Under the pieces are notes generated by a model, which was given only the letters and a program-made list of their open reading frames with translations, ran no database searches and was not told the origin of the DNA. This document shows positions 9,986 through 19,784 of a stretch of DNA of 60,000 nucleotides, in pieces. This stretch comes from Diphasiastrum complanatum (lineage: Eukaryota; Streptophyta; Lycopodiopsida; Lycopodiales; Lycopodiaceae). Each line of letters opens with the position of its first letter. Positions within the stretch are counted from its first letter, which is position 1. The stretch is taken from assembly GCA_029204225.1 (NCBI GenBank), contig CM055094.1:22568657-22628656 (forward strand), read 5' to 3'. The position numbers were made by a program, and so were the translations under genes.

Positions 9986-12505
9986 ATGGCTTTCCGTGAT
10001 TCCTCACTGAGCTTGCATCACCATAAACTCCCTCGTCCTTATTCAGGAGATATAATCATGATCTCTCTTAAGAATTACACCGAGCAACTCACACTGGCCA
10101 AGGATATCCTCACCAACCTTGGCTTTGATCTAACACTTTTCCAGGACCAACAGAGCGAGAGCCTCATTCGAGCAGCCTACTCGACCTATTCGGATGAGTT
10201 CCAAACTTTTCAGATTACATCCAAGAGTGGCAGTTATTCTATTATCAACGTCTTTCCGGAGGATCTTCAGAGTGTCGGCTTTCCTGATCTCAGAGAGACA
10301 ATCCATGGCAAGGGCACCAGCTATGATGCCAAGTACTTCACCAAGTTTCTGATAGACGACGGCAAAACCATTGTCCAAACCAATGACGAGATTGCTATCC
10401 GACTCATCACATATCCCCATCTACGGGCCGCCTCAGAGATCCTTGCCACCATGGTCACAGTACATACCACCAAAATGGATCGCATCCCACCGAGTGATCT
10501 CTTCTCTCTGACCCTCACCATGGACGACCCCACTCAAAAGTATAAGTGGGCTGAGAAGGTAGTGGAGAAGCTGTGCGGAGCCCTGAAAGCCCGCAACTAC
10601 CAAATGTGGGTATCTCCTCCACATGTTGGTCACCAAGCAATTGGGGTCTAAGGCGGCTGCTGCCATCAAAGAGCTGGATGTTGTTTATCCAAGCACAAAA
10701 AAGTGAGCCACCCCCCAACCGACAGCAGAACCAGTCTCACCAGCCCCACCTACTAAGAAGTAGAAAGGGAAGGCAGTCAGCATAGAAGCAGATGTCCCAG
10801 ATGACATTCTATCCAGCAACATCCGGATAGAATATGCTGAATTCAGAGGGGGCCTTAAACCATCTCAGGTCCCAAAGGAGGTCCTAGAGCAGCAGGCGGC
10901 CTTATTTCACCAGGCCCAACAACGTTGACAAGCAGTAGCAGCAGCAGACAGGCAGCTCCAAAACGGCAAGCACTTCTGGCTCTGATCCTATGGGCGTGAT
11001 TCCGTCCACACAGACAATCTCCTCTCCATCACTTGCTCCCACAATCGAACCACCACCCCCACCATTTACTGTCACATCCACATCCTCACTAACCCTCAAA
11101 ACGGGCTTCACTTTCACACTTCCACAAAAATCCCTCACCTATACAAATCTCCACCCTACTTGACTCCACAGTCAACGTAGATGATTTCGCCTTACAATTA
11201 CTAACTGCACTCCCATCAGCCACTGTCACCACTAACCCAATCCAACAATCTCCGCCACATAGTCTCTCCCCACCCCTCAATCCACAATTACCCCTCCTTG
11301 CCTTTCCTACACCTCCGTCTAGCCCTGCTCCTGATTTTCTACCATTTAGCCCCATGCCATATCCTAACTACACACACAACCTCCCTAACATTGGTCCTTG
11401 GGAGCAGCTACCCCTTACAGCCCAAAAAGCGGTATGGGTGGTGAATGAGCTCCAATACAATATATTCGGCACTAGGGGGCAACTATGCGGCAATTTGACA
11501 ATGGTGCTATGGCGGACCTTCAGAAAGAAAAAACAAGACTGGAGGAGGAAACTAAACAACAACAGCTGCAGATCCAGAACCTCACAAATTACAATCAACA
11601 ACAGCAGCAGATGCTACTCCATCTCCAGAACCAGCTCCAATTGAAGGTATCCAATATGCAGCAAACCATCAATACCCTCAAAGCCGAGAAGGATGAGGTT
11701 GTAGCAGATTCACAAGCAGCACGTTCCGCTATAAAGGGATAGTTGGAAATGGTGGACTTCAACGACTTCGCACCACCAGCTATCCTTGAGGGAACTGCCA
11801 TTCCAATGGTGGCCTATCAAATGCTGGCCCAAAAGCTGAAAGCCACGACGGAGCAACACTCAAAATTACAACAATCATACATTGCTTTCATTGAGGCCCT
11901 AAACCAGCACATAGCCACCCTGGAAGAACGCTTAAAGGCGGTTGCCCAGTTGACACCGTCGGTTCATGCAGAGCACGCCCAATTTCATGATTTGGGGCAC
12001 CACTTTGATGGACCCGATGGTGGAGATGGCACAGGATCTCAACAGCCTCCTCTTGCAATTCAAGGCTCCACATTTCAAGGCCAATCCTTGGGGCAAAGAG
12101 CTCACACACCAACCAATCCATCGGGTTCTGGGGGTACCAGCTCCCAACATTTTCTTTTGCCTTCCATTGCTTCTAATACCCTCGACACCACTAACTCCAC
12201 CTTCATTCCATGACAATTTTTCCCTGAATCACAACAAATTGCAGAAGCTAACCCCTTGCCTCCTCTATCTCCTGATCCCGATCCACAAACCAAACACGAG
12301 ATTGTCTCTGAAGCCCCCACCATCCGGCACAGAATCACGCCCACAGAACCAAGCAAGGAGTTGCGCGTCTCTCAGGAGTTTGCAAAGAAGTACCCAACAA
12401 CGAAAGAGCGAGGTGGCTACATACTGCCAGATTTGGACCAGTGTCAAACACATAAAGCAGCAGTCAAACTCTTGGATCCACAACCTCTCTGGCACCATCA
12501 GCTCT
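9986..12505 (+). pseudogene. Extra ORF region downstream of integrase: globular N-part, Pro/Thr-rich, coiled coil
   Basis: I chose ATG 9986 (context GCTGCCATGGC) over an upstream in-frame ATG at 9911. Open to 10651 (about 221 residues, no family recognised). The reading continues after a frameshift with TGA, TAG and TGA stops near 10702, 10762 and 10926. A Pro/Thr/Ser-rich part follows, then a coiled coil from about 11510 to 11740 with heptads and Gln runs (EEETKQQQLQIQNLTNYNQQ), a second helical part to about 11950, and a Gly/Ser/Pro-rich tail. No transmembrane segment is evident. By position it resembles the env-like or additional ORFs of Athila/Tat elements, without visible sequence support. 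Confidence 0.5.
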
Positions 12506-12506
12506 T

Positions 12507-12790
12507 AAATACCACTACATTAGGAGCAAAATATTCAACAAGGAAGTGAGCTTGAAATTTTGCAGGACACAATACATGGCAGTTGACATCTTTACAAAAG
12601 AATTAAGTCAAAAAGCACAGAAGAAATTTAATGCTATTTTAAGTTTGAAGATCAAGTCATTCATGCATCCAGACTTGGGGGGGGGAGGGGGGGGGGGGGG
12701 GGGGGGGTTTGTTGGATTTCTATCTTCTCCATCCCTTATCTCATTACTAAACTAGATCCATCAATTTTTGTATGTAAATACTTATACAGT
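12507..12790 (+). mobile_element. Copia RNase H 3' end, G-rich polypurine tract and LTR start
   Basis: Frame KYHYIRSKIFNKEVSLKFC then DIFTKEL is the C-terminus of copia RNase H. It runs into a 31-base G tract (12677-12707, one A at 12686) in the polypurine-tract position, followed at 12710 by TGTTGGATTTCTATC, a plausible LTR start. The LTR is lost where the minus-strand LTR begins. The LTR at 50048-51320, read on the minus strand, starts with the similar TGTTGGATTTATCTCC. Confidence 0.65.
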
Positions 12791-13014
12791 CGCACAATTT
12801 GTAGAAATACTCTATTTTTAAAAACAGACATCAAGACATAATTGCTCTCCCACAAACTGTATATTCACACTCATTAGCAAGTACAAAGATAAAATTGCTT
12901 AAGAGCACTCAAAGGGCTCATAAAAGAAAGACGAACCGATAATTCTAGAACTGGGCACATGTTGTACTGTCAAAATTAGAAAGCACTGTATAAGTCGATC
13001 ATTGTTATTTTAAC
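12790..13014 (-). repeat. 3' LTR (partial) of minus-strand copia, AGTTAA family
   Basis: On the minus strand, AGTTAAAATAACAATGATCG at 13014 downwards follows directly after the purine-rich TTGAGGGAGAG (13015-13025). The sequence matches the LTR at 36915-37166 for about 200 bases (ACTTATACAGTGCTTTC, GAGCCCTTTGAGTGCT, ATATACAGTTTGTGG) and then diverges near 12850-12800. Confidence 0.65.
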
Positions 13015-13106
13015 TCTCTCCCTCAATGATCAATGTCTCTCTTTATTTTAAGGTTTACTCTATGCATGGAACATACCTCCATGATAGTATCATAAGTAAA
13101 AGCTTT

Positions 13107-14225
13107 TTACATAACCAAATCTAAGCCAAGTTTAGCTCTAAAAGTTTCAAACTTCTCTTTACTTAAAGCTTTCGTAAATATATCAGCAACTTGTAACATC
13201 GTACAACAATGTGTAATACTTATATCTTCAGATTCAGATTGTAGCTTTTCACGCACAAAGTAATATTTCACTTCAATATATTTTGTTCTCGTGTGAAAGA
13301 TAGGATTATTAGACAACTGTATTCCACTTTGGCTATCACAGAAAATAATAGTAGGATGTACCTGCTTCATGCCAATCTCAGATAACAACTTACGCAGCCA
13401 AATAGCTTCATGAGTAGCAGAACTTAACGCTTTATATTCAGCTTCTGTAGAAAAAAGAGGAATGGTGTCCTGCTTCTTGCTAGACCATGAAAAACAATCG
13501 CTACCAAAATTGAAAGCATAACTTATTGTTGACTTTCTATCATCTACATTTCCTGCCCAATCAGCGTCAACATAACCTTGCAACTTAGGTAAAGTACTTT
13601 GTCTTTTTTTGTAGACCAAGCCAAGGTTAGGTGTACCTTTCACATACCTCATATAGGAAAAATAGTAATAATTCTTTCTCATCGAGTTTCTTTCTCAGCT
13701 TGTCTAGTATGTGCATATACACTGCGCATCCAAATGTCCAAACATGTGCTAGATTTGGCTTCGACGTCCACCATATCTCATGAGAAGTTTTATCCGGTAT
13801 TTGAGATTTCAGAATACGATTCTGAAGATAATTCGATGTAGCCACTACTTATGCCCACAACTATTTTGGTGCTTTTGCATGAGCTATCATACACCTGGCA
13901 GCTTCCATAAGTGTATGATTCCTTCGTTCAGCTATTCCATTGTGCTTTCGCATGAGCCGTCATACACCTAGCAGCTTCCATAAGTGTACGATTCCTTCGT
14001 TCAACTATTCTATTATGCTGAGGTGTGTATGATGTAGTCTTCGTATGCATAATACCTTGATCAATACAGTAAGCCTTGAATTCATTAGAAATGTACTCAC
14101 TTCCACGATCTGTGTGAATCTACTTCAATTTATTGTCTGTCTGCTTCTCAGCCCAATTCGTATACTCAACGAATTTCTCAAAAGCTTCAGATCTATAATG
14201 TTCTTTGTCAGGTACAAGCCCAATG
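13107..14225 (-). pseudogene. Copia integrase joined to RNase H, reverse transcriptase deleted (minus strand)
   Basis: Reading downwards from 14225: integrase core with DKEHYRSEAFEKFVEY, HTDRGSEYISNEF (catalytic Asp) and ERRNRTLMEAARCM (catalytic Glu), then the RILKSQIPDKTSHEIWW and LRKKLDEKE segment. The frame then jumps to RNase H near 13645 with MRYVKGTPNLGLVYKKR, VDADWAG, STEAEYKALSSATHEAIWL, FCDSQSGIQLSNNP and DIFTKALSKEKF, ending at 13107. The whole RT domain (usually more than 200 residues) is absent. A 73-bp duplication inside the integrase also shifts the frame. Confidence 0.8.
13871..14016. repeat. 73-bp tandem duplication inside integrase
   Basis: Two units with period 73: GCTTTTGCATGAGC at 13871 and GCTTTCGCATGAGC at 13944 start units that match along CATACACCT.GCAGCTTCC and ATTCCTTCGTTCA. 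The units differ by a handful of substitutions, so the duplication is not recent. 73 is not a multiple of 3, so it breaks the integrase frame. Confidence 0.8.
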
Positions 14226-14259
14226 TCAGAAACTCGGGAGGAGCGTCACTTTGCAATGA

Positions 14260-14850
14260 AATAGAATATATAACCATTGTTATTATTCTTTGGAGGGCAA
14301 GTGCTCGATGCTTAATTACAACACCTCCGGACTGACAAGTTTTGGCAATTTGTTCCAATATCCAGCTGTGACAAAAAAACTTAAAAATCCAATGATGGGT
14401 TCCGTGGCTTGTCCCTACCAAAAGCCACAACAATTAATTAATCATTTAATTGATATTTTTTCTCACCCAGTTGATTGAGTTTTGGACTTATTTAGTGGTA
14501 GCGGCACTACGAATGCATGTGCTGTTCAGAGAGGCAGGCATGTTGCTGCAGTAGATTTAGGTTTAGTTGGTTTTATAAAAGTGAGAATGAAATCTCTTTC
14601 GGTTTTGCCAGATAAACTGGCTGAGGTAGGAAAGAGTTCAGACAACGAGGACTCAGTAATACCCTTGTCCAAAGAACCCCAACCTCCTGCTAGCGGGAAA
14701 GTGGGGTATATAGGGGAGTTTGTTGATGTCCTAGTTCAGGACTATAATGTGGTTACAGTTGTCGAGAATATTGTGGAAGAGGTGCCAGTTGACACTGTAG
14801 TGGCTCCTCAAGAAAAAGAGAAAGATGTGAACGACCTTGATGATTTTTAA
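14260..14850 (+). pseudogene. DNA N4/N6-methyltransferase-like fragment (motif I region)
   Basis: A single frame reads CPYQKPQQLINHLIDIFSHP, then VD, a TGA at 14476-14478 where Trp would fit, and VLDLFSGSGTTNACAVQRG and RHVAAVD. This matches the C-terminal layout of beta-class N4/N6 DNA methyltransferases: KP..L...LI, then hydrophobic-LDLFSGSGTT (AdoMet motif I), then GR.V.AVD. An acidic tail ends in VNDLDDF at TAA 14848-14850. The catalytic motif IV (DPPY type), expected upstream, is not seen, so the fragment is N-terminally truncated. The left edge abuts minus-strand copia integrase. No such domain is known in copia or gypsy. Function is inferred from motifs only. Confidence 0.55.
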
Positions 14851-15541
14851 GAGTAATAAATTTTCTTTTATTTTAGAAAACAATTGCGTTTATATTTCTT
14901 GAAATATTGTGTATTGAAATATTTTTGATTAATTTAATATTTTTAAATTTGTTTGTATTAAAAAGATAGATTTAGCAGTTTTTAATGATTTGAATATTAG
15001 CAAAACTAAAATTGCAACGAACTGTCAGGTTTTTAATATTTTAATTTTTCGTTGTGTTTTTATAATAACTTTTTGGAAATAATTTCATTTGCAATCATTC
15101 AATGTTTAAAAATGAACACACATAGGTATTTGAAATATAAGTAAAGATTTAAATATTGATTAAAAATTTTGTCATAATTTAAAACATATTTTTCTTGATA
15201 CAAGAATTGTAATGTAAAAAACTTTTAAAATTTAAAAACAAATTAAAAACTTTGGTTTTAAATAAGCAAAAAAATTTATTTTAGTTATTCTAGTGGTGTG
15301 TCTAATGATTTTATTTTGAATAGTATTATTATTTCATATAAGCTAATTTGCAGTTATTAATAAAAATCTATTAATAAAATTTTAGTAGCTTGATTAATTT
15401 TCTTGCGAAATACAACATTTTTTTAGCATTACAATATCTTTATTTGAGGCATTTTAAATATGGGTATTTTTTGAAAAAATATAAGAAAATCGAAAAAAAT
15501 GGATCTCTATGTCATTTTTTTTTTGTCATCGTGTTATATAG

Positions 15542-15578
<37 letters not shown>

Positions 15579-15992
15579 ACAATGTATTTGAGCACCCTCT
15601 TCTCTTCTCTCCATCAATGCGAGTGTGTTGGAGGGTTTGCGGATATTGAGACAATCCTAACCCTAGTTAATAAGTGAGAGAGATTTGGCACCCAGCGTGT
15701 GTAAGTTCAACCCGATGATCACATAGTTATTTGATAAGTTAGGAAGTTAATAATTGTTGTATCTATATACATACATACATACATATATATATATATAGTA
15801 TAAAACTATTTTAGAGAGAGAATGTGTGTTTTGCCGTAAAAAAAAATGTCATGCTCTACTCGCAAAAAATCTCGCAAAAAATGTCACGTTTTAGCAAAGG
15901 AAAAAGCTAAAAATTGTTTTAAAAAAAAATGTGCGTGAAAACAACACACAAGTTCTTTTTTTTTTTTTAGATTACACACACACACACGTACA

Positions 15993-16023
<31 letters not shown>
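14851..16023. other. AT-rich noncoding stretch with microsatellites
   Basis: No gene seen. Long runs of A and T with dispersed TTTAAT-type words; (TA)n at 15543-15575; (CATA)n grading into (TA)n at about 15767-15797; T run around 15955-15968; short (CA)n at about 15973-15987; C30 homopolymer at 15994-16023. Possibly 3' flank of the methyltransferase-like sequence. Confidence 0.6.
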
Positions 16024-16024
<1 letters not shown>

Positions 16025-16400
16025 CTCGCTCTCTCTTTCTTTCTCTCTCTCTATTGGGAGCAGGCGGGAGGCGGTCTCTCTCTCTGGGAGACTAAAAGCG
16101 ATGGGGTCAGAGTGGGTACCGTTTCTCTAGGGACTCTCTGGAGGACTAAAAGCGATGGGGTCAGAGGAAGTTGAAGAAAATATTAGAGCGCTTAATTCCT
16201 TGGCATTCACTGCTTACATACACACTGAAATTCCTACTTTGATTATTGAATGGAACTCCTGCTTACAGAAACTAGATGCAGCGCTGCAGTTTGCTGCAGT
16301 TCTACGCTTGGAATGCATATATAATTTGCCTCAAAAGTGCGACTGTCTGGCCACAAAAGGTGCGATTATCTGGAAATGTATTCTGCCTCTGCAAGTGTGA
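16024..16400 (+). other. CT-rich tract and possible first exon (unidentified)
   Basis: A pyrimidine patch (16024-16085) is followed by two copies of ACTAAAAGCGATGGGGTCAG about 54 bases apart. The second copy opens an 81-codon frame (ATG 16155 to TGA 16400) that begins MGSEEVEENIRALNSLAF. The layout resembles a plant 5' UTR and initiator exon, but I recognise no family and cannot place a splice donor with confidence. From about 16320 the sequence turns into loosely repeated TGCGAT-containing units. Confidence 0.2.
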
Positions 16401-17691
16401 TCCATTAGCAATGAATATTTCCATCTGAAGGTGCGATTGGCAGAAGTATTGCCTCCAAAAAGTGCTACTGACCACAAAGGTATACTACCTTTGAATCACC
16501 AATCCATTAACAATGAATGTTTTTTCATAAATGCGATGTTTTCAGCATAGAGAACCGAATTCGGACTGTTGGAAATGCGATGTAGATTGTTTTTGAAGGA
16601 CTGTTAACTGGTCAGGTACCCTGCCTCGGCAATGCGAATGACTGTGGCAACGACAGTGCGCTGGAAAATGGTAATAAGAATGCGCTGGATCTCTAGCCTT
16701 ACTGATGATGCTAGAATATGCGAGATCAATAACTCGCACTTATGCTGGTAGACAATCACATTCCCATGGCATGTCAGAGTCAAGACACAAAGCTAACTCA
16801 ACCAAGATAGTTGTAGGAGAGATGCACAATAGGGAAAAATGTGGACCATCTCTGTACCATTTGGAGGAGTTGTTCATCATCATCCATCCGGATTCTGGAT
16901 ACTGCTACATAGATGATAGCAAAATCATGCCACACTCCCACATTTCAGAATTTATTACAAGAATAATATCTCTGGACTTCTCGCAGAACCATTGTAATAA
17001 CTTTGAATCTACTTGAACATTATCTTGACTTTTGAGAGAAAACACAAGTAAATGTCCTCTGTATTTTATCTTGAGAATAAAAGCATGTACAATTCAATCA
17101 CTAGTGTTAAATCTGCAGCAAATCTAAAGGGTACAAGAATCAAATGCAAGCACCAAGTCACCGACACTACTTGCATGAGGATATTGTGGTAAAAAAAACT
17201 ACACGAAATAATATTATCCTTCAATATTGTTTAGAAATTAGTTTGAAATCTGATATGAAGGGAAGCAAAGCCTGCAATATTGTTTCTATTTACTATTCAA
17301 TAACAACTTTGATGTTAAATGAAGCAAAGCTATCATGAAGTGGGCACTTGAGTATGATGGTATTGCAAGTAGAAAAGCTACCATAGTTGTTTGACAGTGA
17401 ATCATGCTATAATATCCCCATTGAAGTTGTAAACCTTTGTTAGCTTGCTCATAGAAGATGCCTTTAAAGATAGCTTTCCAAGCTAGTTGTGCCTGCAGCA
17501 GAGTGCATTTGAGATTTTTCAAAGAATGGCTTCCCAAGGAGTGGATAACATAGCCAATCAAGCAACCATTAACATGGCCTTAGAGAATATTGGGGGCAAG
17601 GATGTGCAACAATCTGCTTTAGAAGGACAAAGCGCATTAGAAGATGGGTACTTTTTTTTCCCATTTTGCTCTCTTATAACAACTTGGCTTA
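16401..17691. other. Unassigned, with one minus-strand exon candidate
   Basis: No identifiable gene. Imperfect repeats around 16400-16560 (two copies of ATCCATTA.CAATGAAT). On the minus strand a frame from about 17500 down to 17330 follows an acceptor-like CTGCAG and reads AWKAIFKGIFYEQANKGLQ with good composition. It may be an exon of the same unknown gene as the candidate at 24005-24129. Neither is recognised. Confidence 0.25.
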
Positions 17692-18429
17692 TGAAGAAAC
17701 GAAATGCTTCCAACTACAAAGCCTTGCTAGCTTTCAGCCCTCAACCCGACGAAGACATTCGCGAACTCGAAGATCTGGAGACACGAAGCACGAAAGGTTT
17801 TGCGAACACGAAAGTCAAAGGAGACGAAGACGAACGATTCGTGAACACGAAAGATCCACGAACGAGATTCTTTTGCGGTCTTGTATGAAAGAAAGGCATA
17901 TGAGCAAAAACGAAACCCGTTTTGCCCTCACGCTCCAAAGAGTACCAGCTAAGATCATGCAAGTACCCAGAAGTACAGATATCTAATATGATGGTATGAT
18001 GTCAGCGGATACACTTTAGGTCATGGCTAATTTGCCACTCTTGTAGCTCCTTGACTAGTTGCTTAATCACTCTAATCTTAGATTTACATAGAGCGACCAT
18101 ACTTACTGGATGATACTTGACATGTAGATCAACAAAATACACATACAGTGTAATGTAATAGGCTGATGCTAGTAAGCAATCAAGACGAAAAATACAGAAT
18201 ACTTGTCTGCCTGCGTGCGAAGACAATTCTGTCTAGGATCAGAAGATCCAACTGTCCGCTAGTAAAGCGAGACGATTACTCGTGAGAGAATCGCATTTTT
18301 CTCACGCCAATGCACTGCATGGGTATGCACATAGTGCTCAAAGAATTAGAGAAAAAAAATCAATTGACGATATTGTAGCCTTCGCGCACATATCAATTCA
18401 TGTTGTGTCTGATCTCAAATGCAAATGTT
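17692..18429 (+). repeat. 5' LTR of copia A, first 738 bases
   Basis: Aligns with 22973-23720 of the 3' LTR at a glance over 90% (CCTTGCTAGCTTTCAGCCC, GGAGACACGAAGCACGAAAG, GAGCGACCATACTTACT). It stops at GCAAATGTT (18421-18429), where the inverted segment begins; the missing LTR remainder is found in reverse at 19093-19354. Confidence 0.85.
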
Positions 18430-18977
18430 ATCGCTTTTTCGAGGTTCATGGCGGGATCTTTCGTGAGTAGGGTTTGTGTCATCTGGAAAGATCTGGGTAA
18501 GGCTCTCAACAGGTACGTGAGCTGCTTCTCAACTGACACTACATTCTCTACTCCAGAGTTATGTAGTGATAGAAACAAATCCTTCATCTTTCTTATGAAA
18601 GAGGTGAGGTCTTTTCCATCCCACTGCAAATTCGTCAGCTGATCTTCCAGCATCATGATCTGACTTCTTAATTTCATCTGAAATCTGGTGAGTAATGCAT
18701 CCCACATCTCCTTGGCATTGGAGAGTGTAGCCAGGTCAAGTGTGAGACTATCTTCGATGGAAGATGATATAAAGGCTACTGCCTTGTCATTTTTCTCCTT
18801 CCATTCGCATAGCTCCTTGTCTGTTGTTGTTAGCATTTCTACTGTGCCATCCACCCAGGGAAAGAGTCCTTCACCCTTGAGTATCAAAGATGTCTTAACT
18901 TTCCAGACTAGAAAGTTAGATCCTGAAGAATCAAGTATCGTGCAGATCTTGCTTTGCATGATGTTGATTGAAGCCAT
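18430..18977 (-). pseudogene. gag N-terminal half of copia A (inverted)
   Basis: Copia gag of the UBN2 type: SKICTILDSSGSNFLVWKVK, then LTLDLATLSNAKEMWDALL and LRALPRSFQMTQTLL. It is open from ATG 18977 down to the inversion breakpoint. The few codons after EKAITFAFE come from LTR sequence, so the apparent stop near 18393 is an artefact of the inversion. Gag C-terminus continues on the plus strand at 19355. Confidence 0.85.
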
Positions 18978-19354
18978 TGCTTTTTGAAGTCTGTTTCCTT
19001 GTTGATGGTTGATTGTCTGAATGCTTGGCCTCCTAGATCTGATAGCTTCTTTTGGCTATGTCAGAATTTGATAGGGTGCGCTCTGATACCACTGTTGGGG
19101 ATGTGTAATGATTGATGAATTCATCGGATTCCCGAAAGTTCGTGAAGGCGAATCAGTCACGACTCTTTTCAGCTCGGATGGAGTTCAAATGCGATCGCTG
19201 GACACTGCCAACTGAATCACTGCTACAGTCCTCCAGAGTGTAGTCAGTCACTACTGATCTACGTTCATAAAATTAATATAGCATTCAACATAGTTTTAAC
19301 CAAAGTGCGGAATTCAAAATGAACAAGAAGAAACTCAGACACGCAATTAACAGC
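18430..19354 (-). other. Inverted segment: LTR 3' part, PBS and gag N-terminus
   Basis: Reading the minus strand from 19354 to 18430: last 262 bases of the LTR ending CATCCCCAACA, one spacer base, PBS TGGTATCAGAGC, short leader, then gag ATG at 18977. On the plus strand the LTR is interrupted at 18429 and gag resumes at 19355. Both breakpoints rejoin correctly if the block is flipped: LTR GCAAATGTT to GCTGTTAATTGCG, and gag ITFA to EHLDHKDGF. Confidence 0.8.
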
Positions 19355-19784
19355 CAGAGAACATCTGGATCACAAAGATGGTTTTGACCAGGCCCTCTAC
19401 GACAATAAAGAAAAATCAAAGAAGCAATTTAATCCTAAGAGGGAGTCCAATCAGAGGCCGGATCATGACCAGCAAGCAGAGGGAACAAGCAAGGGCAACT
19501 GGAAGACCAAAGGGAGGCCGAAACAACAAGGTGCAGACAAGAAGACCTGTGTGAGATGTAGAAGAGACGGGCATACAATAGATACCTGCTGGCTCAATCC
19601 CAAGGTTGAGTGTATCCATTGCCATAAGAAGGGTCATGCAGCCATAGATTGCCTCTAGAACCCAAGGAAAAATCAGCACAGAACAAATAGGAGAACAACA
19701 ATAGTTCATCCTATGTCGAGGAGCCCGAGAGCTCGAAGATGTGCGAAGAAAGAACGAACAGAAGTTGTTTGACCGCCTACATCT
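19355..19784 (+). pseudogene. gag C-terminus (zinc knuckles) of copia A
   Basis: The frame LDHKDGFDQALYDNKEKSKK runs through a basic Gln/Lys-rich segment to two knuckles, CVRCRRDGHTIDTC (about 19550-19591) and CIHCHKKGHAAIDC (about 19613-19654), each of CX2CX4HX4C type. A TAG follows the second knuckle and another stop occurs near 19770 before protease. Nucleocapsid function: binds element RNA. Confidence 0.8.

Larger units (their letters stand above)
5351..12505 (+). mobile_element. Ty3/gypsy element copy 2, pol complete in outline, with extra 3' ORF region
   Basis: Same family as copy 1 but starting inside the protease. Order: protease (5351-5857), linker, reverse transcriptase, RNase H, integrase (to 9317), a noncoding segment with a TATA box, then a 2.5-kb broken ORF region. 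No LTR pair was identified. The 3' end is cut at about 12506 by a copia RNase H fragment. A minus-strand copy at 34608-36912 shares sequence from RNase H through the TATA segment, which shows that the post-integrase segment belongs to the element. Confidence 0.8.

Noticed and set aside
12546-12755. Protein with a poly-Gly tail
   Set aside because: The Gly run is translation of a G-rich polypurine tract; only the RNase H end is real coding.
16705-17016. 103-codon plus-strand frame
   Set aside because: No recognisable motif, no splice context; kept only as part of the unassigned stretch.
17487-17640. Possible PPR-like helix (FEIFQRMASQGV)
   Set aside because: One short helix-like match only; a PPR gene needs repeated 35-residue units, which are absent.
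18393-18429. Apparent C-terminus of the inverted gag (IRHNMN, stop)
   Set aside because: These codons lie in LTR sequence beyond the inversion breakpoint; the 3' LTR carries the same bases.
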